In this document: positions 1 to 6,370 of the stretch, one piece after another
Numbering within the stretch: the first letter of the stretch is position 1
Layout: each line of letters begins with the position of its first letter
Origin: Ruminococcaceae bacterium UBA2806
Lineage (GTDB): Bacteria > Bacillota > Clostridia > Oscillospirales > Acutalibacteraceae
Length of the DNA stretch: 11,676 bases
NCBI GenBank assembly: GCA_002351795.1
Contig: DEHG01000102.1
Coordinates: 15,717-27,392 of the forward strand
Direction of reading: 5' to 3'
Notes under the pieces: generated by a model
Database searches by the model: none
Told to the model about the DNA's origin: nothing
What the model saw: the letters and a program-made list of their open reading frames with translations, nothing else
Program-made: the position numbers and the translations under genes

Positions 1-36
1 TCGCTTCACTACGTTTCGCTCTGATCGGTTAAGAGA

Positions 37-63
37 TGCTTTTTTGCCCGCGTGGGGTACTTA
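37..63 (+). repeat. 27-nt dispersed repeat, copy 1
   Basis: This 27-nt block contains the core TTGCCCGCGTGGGGTACTTA. It recurs in inverted orientation at 6371-6397 with one mismatch in 27. The match is far too long to be chance in 11.7 kb. The block lies outside any gene I can support, next to another repeat element. Both copies sit in intergenic space, which suggests a dispersed chromosomal repeat or the edge of a decayed mobile element. I cannot tell which from two copies. Confidence 0.7.
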
Positions 64-96
64 ATCACTAAAATGCGTCCGGAATGAAAAAAAGCT

Positions 97-174
97 TGTC
101 ATCCTGAGCGCAGCGAAGGATCTTTTCATAAACTCCGGCATTGTAAAAGATTCCTCACTGAGTCCGGAATGACA
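97..174. repeat. 78-bp palindromic TGTCAT...ATGACA intergenic element
   Basis: The element begins TGTCATCCTGAG (97-108) and ends TCCGGAATGACA (163-174), so its termini are imperfect inverted repeats starting with a perfect TGTCAT/ATGACA. A second, inner inverted pair is AGCGAAGGATCTTTT (112-126) against AAAAGATTCCTCACT (145-159). The whole unit can therefore fold into a long imperfect hairpin. The motif GTCATCCTGAGCG...AGCGAAGGATCT is one I recognise as a short intergenic palindrome found in many unrelated bacteria; this rests on memory, not a search. The 11-mer GTCCGGAATGA also occurs at 77-87, 85 bp before the same string at 162-172, as if the end of an earlier tandem copy remained. Confidence 0.65.
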
Positions 175-252
175 GGGGTAGTGTGCAATAGCCTGATTAC
201 TAATCATTCACTTAGTAACAAACATCTGTTATCTGCGTAATATGTAATATAA

Positions 253-294
253 CCGGGAAATAACAAAGACGAAAGCCTCTGAAATACTTCCCGG
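253..294 (+). promoter_or_regulatory. possible structured leader of the Cys-rich peptide
   Basis: CCGGGAA (253-259) is perfectly complementary to TTCCCGG (288-294), giving a 7-bp stem that encloses 28 nt. Inside, AGAC-GAAA-GCCTCT can form a small hairpin capped by a GAAA tetraloop. The structure ends eight bases before the ribosome site AAGGAGG (301-307) of the small cysteine-rich gene. This could be a regulatory or stabilising 5' leader. It does not match a riboswitch class I know, and a chance fold cannot be excluded. An AT-rich TAATAT at 245-250 or 238-243 could be a -10 box, but I see no convincing -35. Confidence 0.3.
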
Positions 295-315
295 AAATTA
301 AAGGAGGACATTATT

Positions 316-453
316 ATGTGTGGTAACAATTGTTTTGGTAACGGTAATTGCAGCTGGATCATCATTCTTATCATCATCCTTTGCTGCTGTGGCGGCGGCT
401 GCGGCAATAACGGCTGCGGATGCAATGACAATAACTGCGGTTGCGGCTGCTGA
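316..453 (+). CDS. 45-aa Cys/Gly/Asn-rich mini-protein with a hydrophobic core
   Basis: The gene starts at ATG 316, nine bases after a consensus ribosome site AAGGAGG (301-307), and ends at TGA 451-453. The 45-residue product has 12 Cys, 11 Gly and 9 Asn. Its layout is an N-terminal C2/C6/C12 segment, then W14 and an unbroken Ile/Leu run (15-22), then C23-C24-C25 followed by a Gly/Asn tail with paired Cys (C29, C34, C36, C41, C43, C45). It resembles the short peptides that databases of gut Clostridia label 'chorion class high-cysteine HCB protein 13', whose function I do not know. The hydrophobic run could insert in a membrane or stack in an assembly; the cysteines could bind metal or form disulfides. 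The gene stands alone between its own leader and a strong terminator, which suggests an independent transcript. It is a real gene with good confidence; its function is unknown. Confidence 0.75.
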   Translation: MCGNNCFGNGNCSWIIILIIILCCCGGGCGNNGCGCNDNNCGCGC

Positions 454-474
454 TAGATAATATAAACTGAAAAA

Positions 475-517
475 CCGTCCGCCATACTTAACTGTATGTC
501 GGACGGGATATTTTTTT
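475..517. terminator. bidirectional intrinsic terminator between the peptide gene and rpiB
   Basis: The left arm 475-487 (CCGTCCGCCATAC) pairs with the right arm 494-506 with one C/T mismatch in 13. The loop is TTAACT. On the plus strand a run of seven T (511-517) follows and ends the small peptide transcript. On the minus strand the stem is followed by TTTTT (plus-strand A 470-474), so it can also end the convergent fhs-tsaE-tsaB-rpiB transcript. The rpiB stop codon (516-518) overlaps the plus-strand T-run. Confidence 0.9.
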
Positions 518-971
518 ATATGGTAAGCTCTTTTCCGTTTTCTATGTCTGTTATAAGATCAAGTCTGCGTGAATGTCTGCCGCCGTCAAATCCTGTTGAC
601 AGGAAAATGTCTATCATCCTGAGCGCAAGCTCCTCGCTTACGACCTTCTGACCCAGACAGATTACATTTGCATCATTATGCTTTCTTGTCATCTCCGCAA
701 GCATCTCATTTGTACAGACAGCTGCCCTTATGCCCTTGATCTTATTCGCTGTCATTGAAACGCCTATACCTGTCGTACAGCAGAGTATTCCAAAATCACA
801 TTCTCCCTTTGCTACTGCATTTGCAGCAACAAAAGCATATTTCGGATAATCCACCGATTCCTTTGAAAAGCATCCGAAATCTATATATTCTATTCCTTTT
901 TCATCAAGATGCTTTTTGACTGCTTCCTTCAATTCGTATGCGCCGTGATCGGCTCCGAGTGAGATCTTCAA
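516..971 (-). CDS. rpiB: ribose-5-phosphate isomerase B
   Basis: This 151-residue protein has the usual length of RpiB, which interconverts ribose 5-phosphate and ribulose 5-phosphate in the pentose phosphate pathway. Family signatures in order are GADHGAYELK (6-15), VDYP (40-43), the active-site loop with Cys65, ANKIKGIRAAVC, RKHNDANV with the ring-opening His, and GGRHSRRLDLI near the end. The start is TTG at 971-969: GAGG lies seven bases upstream (minus strand, 982-979) and the N-terminus then aligns with the family. The open frame continues 55 codons further upstream into tsaB, but that part does not resemble RpiB. One oddity is that the usual CGTG of the active-site loop reads CTTG (65-68). 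LacA/LacB-type or other sugar-phosphate isomerases are less likely because Cys65 is present. It is the last gene of the fhs operon. Confidence 0.9.
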   Translation of the reverse strand: MKISLGADHGAYELKEAVKKHLDEKGIEYIDFGCFSKESVDYPKYAFVAANAVAKGECDFGILCCTTGIGVSMTANKIKGIRAAVCTNEMLAEMTRKHNDANVICLGQKVVSEELALRMIDIFLSTGFDGGRHSRRLDLITDIENGKELTI

Positions 972-1032
972 AATAATTCCTCTTTCCCTTTTGTTATTTA
1001 AACGCTGAGCATAAAAGCGTTTTATAAAAAAT

Positions 1033-1743
1033 TCATGCTTTACTTTGTGCCTGACGTGCTTTAAGCTCCCTTTCCGCCTGCGGCAGACGAAGATAAACGG
1101 GCATAAGCTCATCGCAGCTGCAAAGTCTGTTTTCACTTGCCATTTTTGCGGCAGCTGCTGCCGTACCGTATGCGTGCTGGAAGCGTATGTTTTCAGGCGT
1201 CAGAACAATATTATCCGCATCTCTGCCAAAGCTGTCAAAGCACAGCTGCGCTCCGTCGCCTATCAGATAGACCGTTTCATAATAGCCTGAAAGCTCCTCT
1301 TCAAGCTCTGTCAGGGACAATGCCCTGTCCTCGGTAATGCGCCCGACATTACCGTTATCAATACGGAAAAGCGCATTATATACCTGACTGCACCTTGCAT
1401 CCATAACAGCGCATACGATACCGCTTGTAAGCGGCATACAATAAGCCATTGATTCAAGCGTTGATACGGCTGCACAAGGCTTGTCAAGCGGCATTGCAAG
1501 TCCCTTTACCGAGGCAACGCCTATCCTTACGCCCGTAAACGAGCCAGGTCCCGCATTTACGGCAAAAACGTCAATATCCTTTACAGATGTCTTTGTGTTA
1601 TCAAGAAGTGACGAAACGACCGGCATCAGCGTCTGACTGTGGGTAGTTTTAATGTTCAGGTAAAACTCTCCGAGAAGTCTGCCGTCATCAACAAGCGCTG
1701 CTGAAACAGGGCAGGCTGTTGTATCTATTGCCAATATCTTCAA
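1033..1743 (-). CDS. tsaB: tRNA threonylcarbamoyladenosine biosynthesis protein TsaB
   Basis: TsaB is the non-catalytic Kae1-like partner that dimerises with TsaD and, with TsaE, allows transfer of the threonylcarbamoyl group to A37 of ANN-decoding tRNAs in the cytoplasm. The 236-residue sequence shows AIDTT (5-9) of the ASKHA fold, HSQTLMP (35-41) and GPGSFTGVRIG (65-75), all typical. The start is TTG at 1743-1741. It overlaps the tsaE stop in the sequence TTGA, and the purine-rich AGAGGGGG lies 10 bases upstream, so the two genes are probably translationally coupled. The stop is TGA at 1035-1033, 61 bases before rpiB. TsaD and TsaC are not in the window. Confidence 0.93.
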   Translation of the reverse strand: MKILAIDTTACPVSAALVDDGRLLGEFYLNIKTTHSQTLMPVVSSLLDNTKTSVKDIDVFAVNAGPGSFTGVRIGVASVKGLAMPLDKPCAAVSTLESMAYCMPLTSGIVCAVMDARCSQVYNALFRIDNGNVGRITEDRALSLTELEEELSGYYETVYLIGDGAQLCFDSFGRDADNIVLTPENIRFQHAYGTAAAAAKMASENRLCSCDELMPVYLRLPQAERELKARQAQSKA

Positions 1744-2162
1744 AGGTCTTTCGCCCCCTCTATCCTTATTTCTCTTTCGTTTTCGGAAATGCGGTCAATA
1801 TATACATTTATCCTGTTTTCCGGAAGAAAACCAACAATGTTTTCGCTCCATTCGATTATCAGGATGCCGTTATCGAGATAATCAAAAAAGCCTGTTGTAT
1901 AAAGATCATCCCATGAGTTCACCCTGTACATATCAAAATGATATATGGGATATTTTCCGGAATACTCATGTACAAGCGCAAAGGTCGGGCTTGATACTCC
2001 ATCCTCAACGCCCAAAGCTGCTGCAAAGCCTCTTGTAAAGGCTGTCTTGCCTGCGCCGAGACCGCCGAACATTGCAACGACCTCGTTGCCGCCAAGAGAT
2101 GATGCAAGTCTGCCGCCGAGCTTTTCCGTTTCCTCGGGAGATGATGTCTTGAATTTCTGCAA
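1740..2162 (-). CDS. tsaE: tRNA threonylcarbamoyladenosine biosynthesis ATPase TsaE
   Basis: TsaE is the small P-loop ATPase that resets the TsaBD complex during t6A synthesis. The 140-residue protein has Walker A GGLGAGKT (33-40), the switch-like SSPTF (57-61), YHFDMYR (74-80) and the Walker-B-like IIEWSE (102-107), all diagnostic for the family; the length is normal. The start is TTG at 2162-2160, with GAGG seven bases upstream, the same arrangement as at rpiB. It follows fhs by 23 bases and overlaps tsaB by four. Pairing of tsaE with tsaB is common in Firmicutes; here rimI and tsaD, which often accompany them, are absent. Confidence 0.94.
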   Translation of the reverse strand: MQKFKTSSPEETEKLGGRLASSLGGNEVVAMFGGLGAGKTAFTRGFAAALGVEDGVSSPTFALVHEYSGKYPIYHFDMYRVNSWDDLYTTGFFDYLDNGILIIEWSENIVGFLPENRINVYIDRISENEREIRIEGAKDL

Positions 2163-2185
2163 ATTCTTTCCTCTTTTCCGTAATA

Positions 2186-3853
2186 TCAGAACAATCCTGT
2201 TATCTTTCCGTTTGAATCAACATCTATTTTTTCAGCTGCCGGGACCTTCGGAAGTCCGGGCATTGTCATGATATCGCCTGTATATACAACTACAAATCCT
2301 GCGCCGTTTGAAAGGCGTACATCTCTTACAGTTATATTGAAGCCCTCCGGCTTGCCAAGAAGCGAAGGATCATCGGACAGTGAATACTGCGTCTTTGCAA
2401 CGCATACAGGAAGCTTTGCTGTATCAAGCTTTTCGATATCCGCAAGAGCCTTTAATGCCTGTGTCGTATATGTTACGCCGTCCGCCCTGTATATCTTCTG
2501 TGCAACTGAAAGTATCTTATCCTTTATCGGTGCATCGTCATCATATGTCAGATTGAACTGAGCGGGCTTTTCTGTTGCTGCGATCACCTTTGCAGCAAGA
2601 TCTCCGCCGCCTGCGCTGCCCTTGAGGAACATTTCAGCAACGGCAAAATCTGCTCCCTGCTCTGTACAGTAATCCTCTATCATTTTAAGCTCTGCTTCTG
2701 TATCGGTAGCAAAGCGGTTTATTGCAACAACTGTCGGCACACCGAAATTCTGCATATTTCCGATATGTACGCCGAGGTTAACAATACCTTTTTTCAGCGC
2801 ATCCAGGTTTTCGTTTGAAAGCTCTGCTCTCGGAACGCCGCCGTTATATTTAAGTGCCCTTACTGTTGCAACAATAACAACTGCCGAGGGACGAAGACCT
2901 GTTTTCCTGCATTTTATATCAAAGAATTTTTCTGCGCCGAGGTCTGAACCGAAGCCTGCCTCTGTTACAACATAATCGGAAAGCCTGAGTGCAAGCTTTG
3001 TCGCCCTTACGGAATTGCAGCCGTGGGCAATATTTGCAAAAGGACCGCCGTGCATGATAGCAGGAGTACCCTCAAGAGTCTGCACAAGATTAGGCTTGAT
3101 CGCATCTTTAAGAAGCGCTGCCATTGCACCGTTTGCTTTAAGATCCTTTGCATATACAGGCTCGCCCAAGGTATTGTATGCCACAAGAATATTTCCGAGA
3201 CGCTCTTTAAGATCATCTATATCCGAAGCAAGGCAAAGTATTGCCATGACCTCACTTGCCACCGTAATGATAAAGCCGTCCTCACGGGGAACGCCGTTTA
3301 CTCTGCCGCCAAGACCTGCAACTATATTTCTAAGCTCTCTGTCATTCATATCAAGGCAGCGTTTTATAAGTATCTTCCTAACGTCGATCTTCAAGGAATT
3401 ACCCTGCTGGATATGGTTATCAAGCATAGCGCAGCAAAGATTGTTTGCCGCTGTAATGGCGTGCATATCGCCTGTAAAATGAAGGTTGATATCCTCCATA
3501 GGTATTACCTGCGAATAACCGCCGCCTGCTGCTCCGCCCTTAATTCCGAAAACAGGACCAAGAGAAGGCTCTCTCAGACAGACCGCTGTCTTTTTTCCGG
3601 CTGCGCTGAGTGAATCGGCAAGACCAACGGAAACAGTTGTTTTTCCCTCGCCTGCGGGTGTGGGATTGATCGCTGTAACAAGAATAAGCTTTCCGTTTTC
3701 ATTATCCGCAGTGCGGGCGATAAGCTTCTCTGAAAGCTTTGCCTTATATTTTCCGTAATACTCAAGATCGTCCTCGTCTATGCCAAGCTTTTCCGCAATC
3801 TCACGGACAGGACGAATATCAGCCTGCTGGGCTATCTCAATATCTGTCAGCAT
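2186..3853 (-). CDS. fhs: formate--tetrahydrofolate ligase
   Basis: Fhs uses ATP to join formate to tetrahydrofolate, giving 10-formyl-THF for purine and formyl-methionine synthesis, and it serves the methyl branch of the Wood-Ljungdahl pathway in acetogens. The 555 residues match the usual length of about 555. Signatures are the P-loop TPAGEGKTT (65-73), REPSLGPVFGIKGGAAGGG (94-112), EDINLHFTGDMHAI (120-133) and RPSAVVIVATVRALKYNGG in the middle. The start is ATG 3853-3851, with GGAGAG eight bases upstream. It is the first gene of the minus-strand operon with tsaE, tsaB and rpiB and is read from a promoter in the divergent intergenic region. No other Wood-Ljungdahl gene is nearby, so a plain one-carbon role is the safer reading. 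Confidence 0.97.
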   Translation of the reverse strand: MLTDIEIAQQADIRPVREIAEKLGIDEDDLEYYGKYKAKLSEKLIARTADNENGKLILVTAINPTPAGEGKTTVSVGLADSLSAAGKKTAVCLREPSLGPVFGIKGGAAGGGYSQVIPMEDINLHFTGDMHAITAANNLCCAMLDNHIQQGNSLKIDVRKILIKRCLDMNDRELRNIVAGLGGRVNGVPREDGFIITVASEVMAILCLASDIDDLKERLGNILVAYNTLGEPVYAKDLKANGAMAALLKDAIKPNLVQTLEGTPAIMHGGPFANIAHGCNSVRATKLALRLSDYVVTEAGFGSDLGAEKFFDIKCRKTGLRPSAVVIVATVRALKYNGGVPRAELSNENLDALKKGIVNLGVHIGNMQNFGVPTVVAINRFATDTEAELKMIEDYCTEQGADFAVAEMFLKGSAGGGDLAAKVIAATEKPAQFNLTYDDDAPIKDKILSVAQKIYRADGVTYTTQALKALADIEKLDTAKLPVCVAKTQYSLSDDPSLLGKPEGFNITVRDVRLSNGAGFVVVYTGDIMTMPGLPKVPAAEKIDVDSNGKITGLF

Positions 3854-3914
3854 ATTTTATTCTCTCCAATCTGAAACGGCTTGCCGCCGTGATCATATTA
3901 TTTTACATTTACTT

Positions 3915-3943
3915 ATTCTATCATACTTTTTCCTTTTATACAA
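3915..3943 (-). promoter_or_regulatory. candidate sigma-A promoter for fhs operon
   Basis: On the minus strand, -35 TTGTAT (3943-3938) and -10 TAGAAT (3920-3915) are separated by 17 bases. The -10 matches consensus at five of six positions, the -35 at three of six. Transcription would begin near 3908, giving a leader of about 55 nt that contains a small hairpin (ACGGC/GCCGT, loop of five) before the fhs ribosome site. Position, spacing and AT-richness fit, but the -35 is weak. Confidence 0.5.
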
Positions 3944-4007
3944 CATCAAATTCTTTATTTTCTCCCATTTTTTATGGTTTTTTCAGATCAAGTAACGATC
4001 AATCGTA

Positions 4008-4036
4008 TTGAAATAGCCTTTCTTATGTATTATAAT
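4008..4036 (+). promoter_or_regulatory. sigma-A promoter for the fumarase-thiN operon
   Basis: TTGAAA (4008-4013) and a perfect TATAAT (4031-4036) are separated by exactly 17 bases. The first transcribed base should be near 4043, giving a leader of about 40 nt that ends in the purine-rich ribosome site GGAAAGGAAG before ATG 4082. There is no room for a riboswitch. This is the clearest promoter in the window. Confidence 0.8.
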
Positions 4037-4081
4037 ATAAATACAAACGGCTTGAAAAGCCTGAAGGAAAGGAAGAAAGAA

Positions 4082-4933
4082 ATGGATATCAGAAGAATTG
4101 AGGCAAGTTCTGTCACCTCTGCCGTCAAAAAGCTGTATATGGATATGAACTATTTTATCGGCGAAGATATAATGTGCGCCCTTAAAACCGCCGCTGAAAA
4201 CGAAAGCTCCGAAACAGGCAGAAATGTTCTTGCCCAGCTTATCGAAAACAATAATATCGCCGCTGAGGAAGAAGTACCGATATGTCAGGATACGGGAATG
4301 GCAGTTCTTTTTGTCGAATACGGTGAAAGAGTCGTCATTGAAGGCGGAAGCTTTGAACAGGCTGTTCAGGACGGCGTAAGACAGGCTTATATTGACGGCT
4401 ACCTCAGAAAATCCGTTGTTGACGATCCTGTATTCGACAGGATAAACACAAAGGACAATACGCCCGCCATCATTTATACAACTATTGTTCCCGGCGACAG
4501 GATCAATATTCTTGCAGGCTGCAAGGGCTTCGGAAGTGAAAATATGTCTGCGATAAAAATGCTGACCCCTTCCGCAGGCATTGAAGGCGTAAAGCAGTTC
4601 ATTCTTGACGCTGTACGCTATGCGGGGCCTAATCCATGTCCGCCTATCGTTGTAGGCGTCGGCATCGGCGGAACATTTGAAAAGGCTGCAATGCTTGCAA
4701 AGAAAGCAACGCTGCGTCCGATCAACACAAAAAATACAGATGAAAGATATGCTGCTCTTGAAGATGAACTGCTTTGCGAGATAAACAAAATGGGCTTCGG
4801 TCCCGCAGGTCTTGGCGGAGACAACACTGCTCTCGGTGTCAATATCGAATACTTCCCGACTCACATTGCAGGAATGCCGGTTGCTGTAAATATCTGCTGT
4901 CATGCTGCAAGACATTCCCAGTGCTGCATTTAA
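4082..4933 (+). CDS. class I (Fe-S) fumarate hydratase, alpha subunit
   Basis: This is the N-terminal-domain subunit of an oxygen-sensitive [4Fe-4S] hydro-lyase that interconverts malate and fumarate. The 283 residues carry the three cluster cysteines in family context: C68 in ICQDTG, C147 in AGCKGFGSENMS, and C186 in NPCPP. PAGLGGDNTALGV (241-253) and the C-terminal HIAGMPVAVNICCHAARH are also typical. ATG 4082 was chosen because it follows a purine-rich ribosome site and starts the conserved region; an upstream in-frame ATG at 3974 lies before the promoter. The beta subunit gene follows after 22 bases. The main alternative is L(+)-tartrate dehydratase alpha (TtdA), a close relative; no tartrate genes are nearby. 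In ruminococci fumarase would serve the reductive path to succinate (inference). Confidence 0.92.
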   Translation: MDIRRIEASSVTSAVKKLYMDMNYFIGEDIMCALKTAAENESSETGRNVLAQLIENNNIAAEEEVPICQDTGMAVLFVEYGERVVIEGGSFEQAVQDGVRQAYIDGYLRKSVVDDPVFDRINTKDNTPAIIYTTIVPGDRINILAGCKGFGSENMSAIKMLTPSAGIEGVKQFILDAVRYAGPNPCPPIVVGVGIGGTFEKAAMLAKKATLRPINTKNTDERYAALEDELLCEINKMGFGPAGLGGDNTALGVNIEYFPTHIAGMPVAVNICCHAARHSQCCI

Positions 4934-4955
4934 ACGATACGGAAGGAGAATAATG

Positions 4956-5486
4956 ATGACTAAAAAAATAACATTGCCTCTTACTGATGATGTAATAAAG
5001 GATCTGAAAGCAGGTGACAGCGTACTTATAACAGGAACTATGCTTACCGGACGTGACGCTGCACATAAACGTTTATATGAGCTTATAGAAAAGGGCGAGC
5101 CGCTGCCTGTCGATATAAAGGGCGAGGTCATTTATTATGTCGGCCCCGCACCGGCAAAGCCCGGTCATGCAGTAGGCCCTGCCGGTCCCACATCAAGCTA
5201 CAGAATGGACAAATATGCTCCAGCACTTCTTGACATGGGTCTGAAAGCAATGATCGGTAAGGGAAAGCGCAGCAAAGAAGTAGTTGATTCTATGATAAAA
5301 AACGGCTGCGTCTATTTTGCGGCTATCGGCGGCGCTGCTGCTCTTATCTCACGCAGCATAAAGAAAATGGAAACTCTTGCCTATGAGGATCTCGGTACAG
5401 AAGCCATCTATCGTTTTACCGTTGAGGATTTCCCTGCCATCGTTGCAATTGACAGCATGGGAAACAGTATACTTGTGGAAAAATAA
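4956..5486 (+). CDS. class I (Fe-S) fumarate hydratase, beta subunit
   Basis: This 176-residue protein corresponds to the C-terminal domain of one-chain class I fumarases and joins the alpha subunit to complete the active site. It shows LITGTMLTGRDAAHKR (24-39), the substrate-binding GPAGPTSSYRMD (74-85), IGKGKRS (100-106) and AAIGGAAAL (122-130). Two adjacent ATG codons occur, at 4953 and 4956. AGGAG (4944-4948) lies four bases before the first and seven before the second, so 4956 is preferred; the difference is one Met. Alpha and beta are co-transcribed and probably co-translated, as expected for obligate partners. TtdB is the alternative identity. Confidence 0.92.
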   Translation: MTKKITLPLTDDVIKDLKAGDSVLITGTMLTGRDAAHKRLYELIEKGEPLPVDIKGEVIYYVGPAPAKPGHAVGPAGPTSSYRMDKYAPALLDMGLKAMIGKGKRSKEVVDSMIKNGCVYFAAIGGAAALISRSIKKMETLAYEDLGTEAIYRFTVEDFPAIVAIDSMGNSILVEK

Positions 5487-5489
5487 ACT

Positions 5490-6128
5490 ATGGAAAACAG
5501 ACGTTGCATTATCATAGGTTCATCTCCTGATACGGATATAGATGTTATCCGCAGTTATATCGGTAATGATGATTTCATTGCCTGTGCAGACGGCGGTCAT
5601 ATATATGCAGAAAGGCTTGGTATCGTACCCTCTCTTATCGTCGGAGATTTCGATTCGGGCAGCAGACCCGGATACAGAAACACAAAAATAATCGCCCTTC
5701 CCGTAAAGAAGGACGACACTGATACTGTATCCGTTATCAATGAATGTATTAAGATGGGTTTTGATGAATTCCTGCTTTTCGGGATGACAGGCGGCAGATT
5801 TGATCATACGCTTGCAAATCTGAGTGTATTATACAGCTTATCAAAAAAAGGCAAAGCTGCGTATATGATAGATAAAAGCAGCACGACCCGTGTCATATCT
5901 GTCGGAAAAACTGTTATCGAAGGTAAAACGGGATACGGATTCGGGATTTTTCCGTTTGCCTGTGAGGAAGCATATCTCAGTCTTTCGGGCTTTGAATATG
6001 AGCTTGATAACGGGAAGCTGACGGCAGATCACCCTGTCGGCGTAAGCAACACGATAATTAAGGACAAAGCTGAGATATCTGTTTTTTCGGGAACAGCTGT
6101 TATTGTTTATTATAACCTGAATCCGTGA
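5490..6128 (+). CDS. thiN: thiamine pyrophosphokinase
   Basis: ThiN transfers pyrophosphate from ATP to thiamine, making the cofactor thiamine diphosphate in the cytoplasm. The 212 residues show the expected order: CADGG (32-36), LIVGDFDS (49-56), KDDTDT (74-79) and TGGRFDHTLAN (100-110), which hold the catalytic acidic residues, then a C-terminal beta-sandwich with NGKLTADHPVGVSN (174-187). The length fits the family. Its ATG lies three bases after the fumarase beta stop and has only a weak GGA upstream, so translation probably depends on coupling. The usual Firmicutes neighbours rsgA and rpe are absent, and the link to fumarase looks positional rather than functional. Confidence 0.92.
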   Translation: MENRRCIIIGSSPDTDIDVIRSYIGNDDFIACADGGHIYAERLGIVPSLIVGDFDSGSRPGYRNTKIIALPVKKDDTDTVSVINECIKMGFDEFLLFGMTGGRFDHTLANLSVLYSLSKKGKAAYMIDKSSTTRVISVGKTVIEGKTGYGFGIFPFACEEAYLSLSGFEYELDNGKLTADHPVGVSNTIIKDKAEISVFSGTAVIVYYNLNP

Positions 6129-6370
6129 AATTCGATTCTAAATATGCATTTATATCGCATCAGAATGATGTTTTTTTGAAAAAACATTATCACCCGATAG
6201 GTGCAATTTGTATTAGCATCCTGTAAAAAATTTTTGCTGCCTTGCGGCAGCAGTCAGCTTTAATGATGACCGTTACAAGGGGACACCCTCTTTCCCAGGG
6301 CGGCGCAAAGCCTGCGCTCCCTAAAGGCTGGCGAAACTTTTACAATTGTGTCTTTTATAGCTTCCGTCAA
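6129..6370. other. non-coding region with hairpins between convergent operons
   Basis: No gene is supportable here. I see three foldable pieces. One is an AT hairpin ATGTTTTTT/AAAAAACAT near 6165-6190, which might be a weak end for the thiN transcript. The second is a perfect 7-bp hairpin TGCTGCC/GGCAGCA (6235-6252), which on the minus strand is followed by AAAATTTTTT. The third is an interrupted GC hairpin, AGGG..GCGCA/TGCGC.CCCT (6297-6322). The dense folding, next to a dispersed repeat (6371-6397), suggests a decayed repeat element rather than a simple spacer. It might encode a small RNA, but nothing shows this directly. Confidence 0.4.

Noticed and set aside
240..300. Resemblance of GACGAAAGCCTC to the GACGCAAAGCC of c-di-GMP-I riboswitches
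   Set aside because: The second helix, the GGCAAACC-like segment and the overall length are missing.
204..485. A 93-codon minus-strand frame rich in Pro, Gln and Leu across the mini-protein
   Set aside because: Its low-complexity composition is just the reverse complement of the Gly/Cys codons; it overlaps the terminator and lacks a ribosome site.
972..1136. N-terminal extension of rpiB to position 1136
   Set aside because: It overlaps the end of tsaB, does not resemble RpiB, and a good ribosome site precedes TTG 971.
3854..4081. Possible tetrahydrofolate riboswitch ahead of fhs
   Set aside because: The predicted leader is only about 55 nt, and none of the pseudoknot-forming elements is recognisable.
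3983..5131. A 382-codon open frame on the minus strand, antisense to the fumarase genes
   Set aside because: It mirrors the third-position pattern of the real genes, has no recognisable domain, and covers the fumarase promoter and both conserved subunits.
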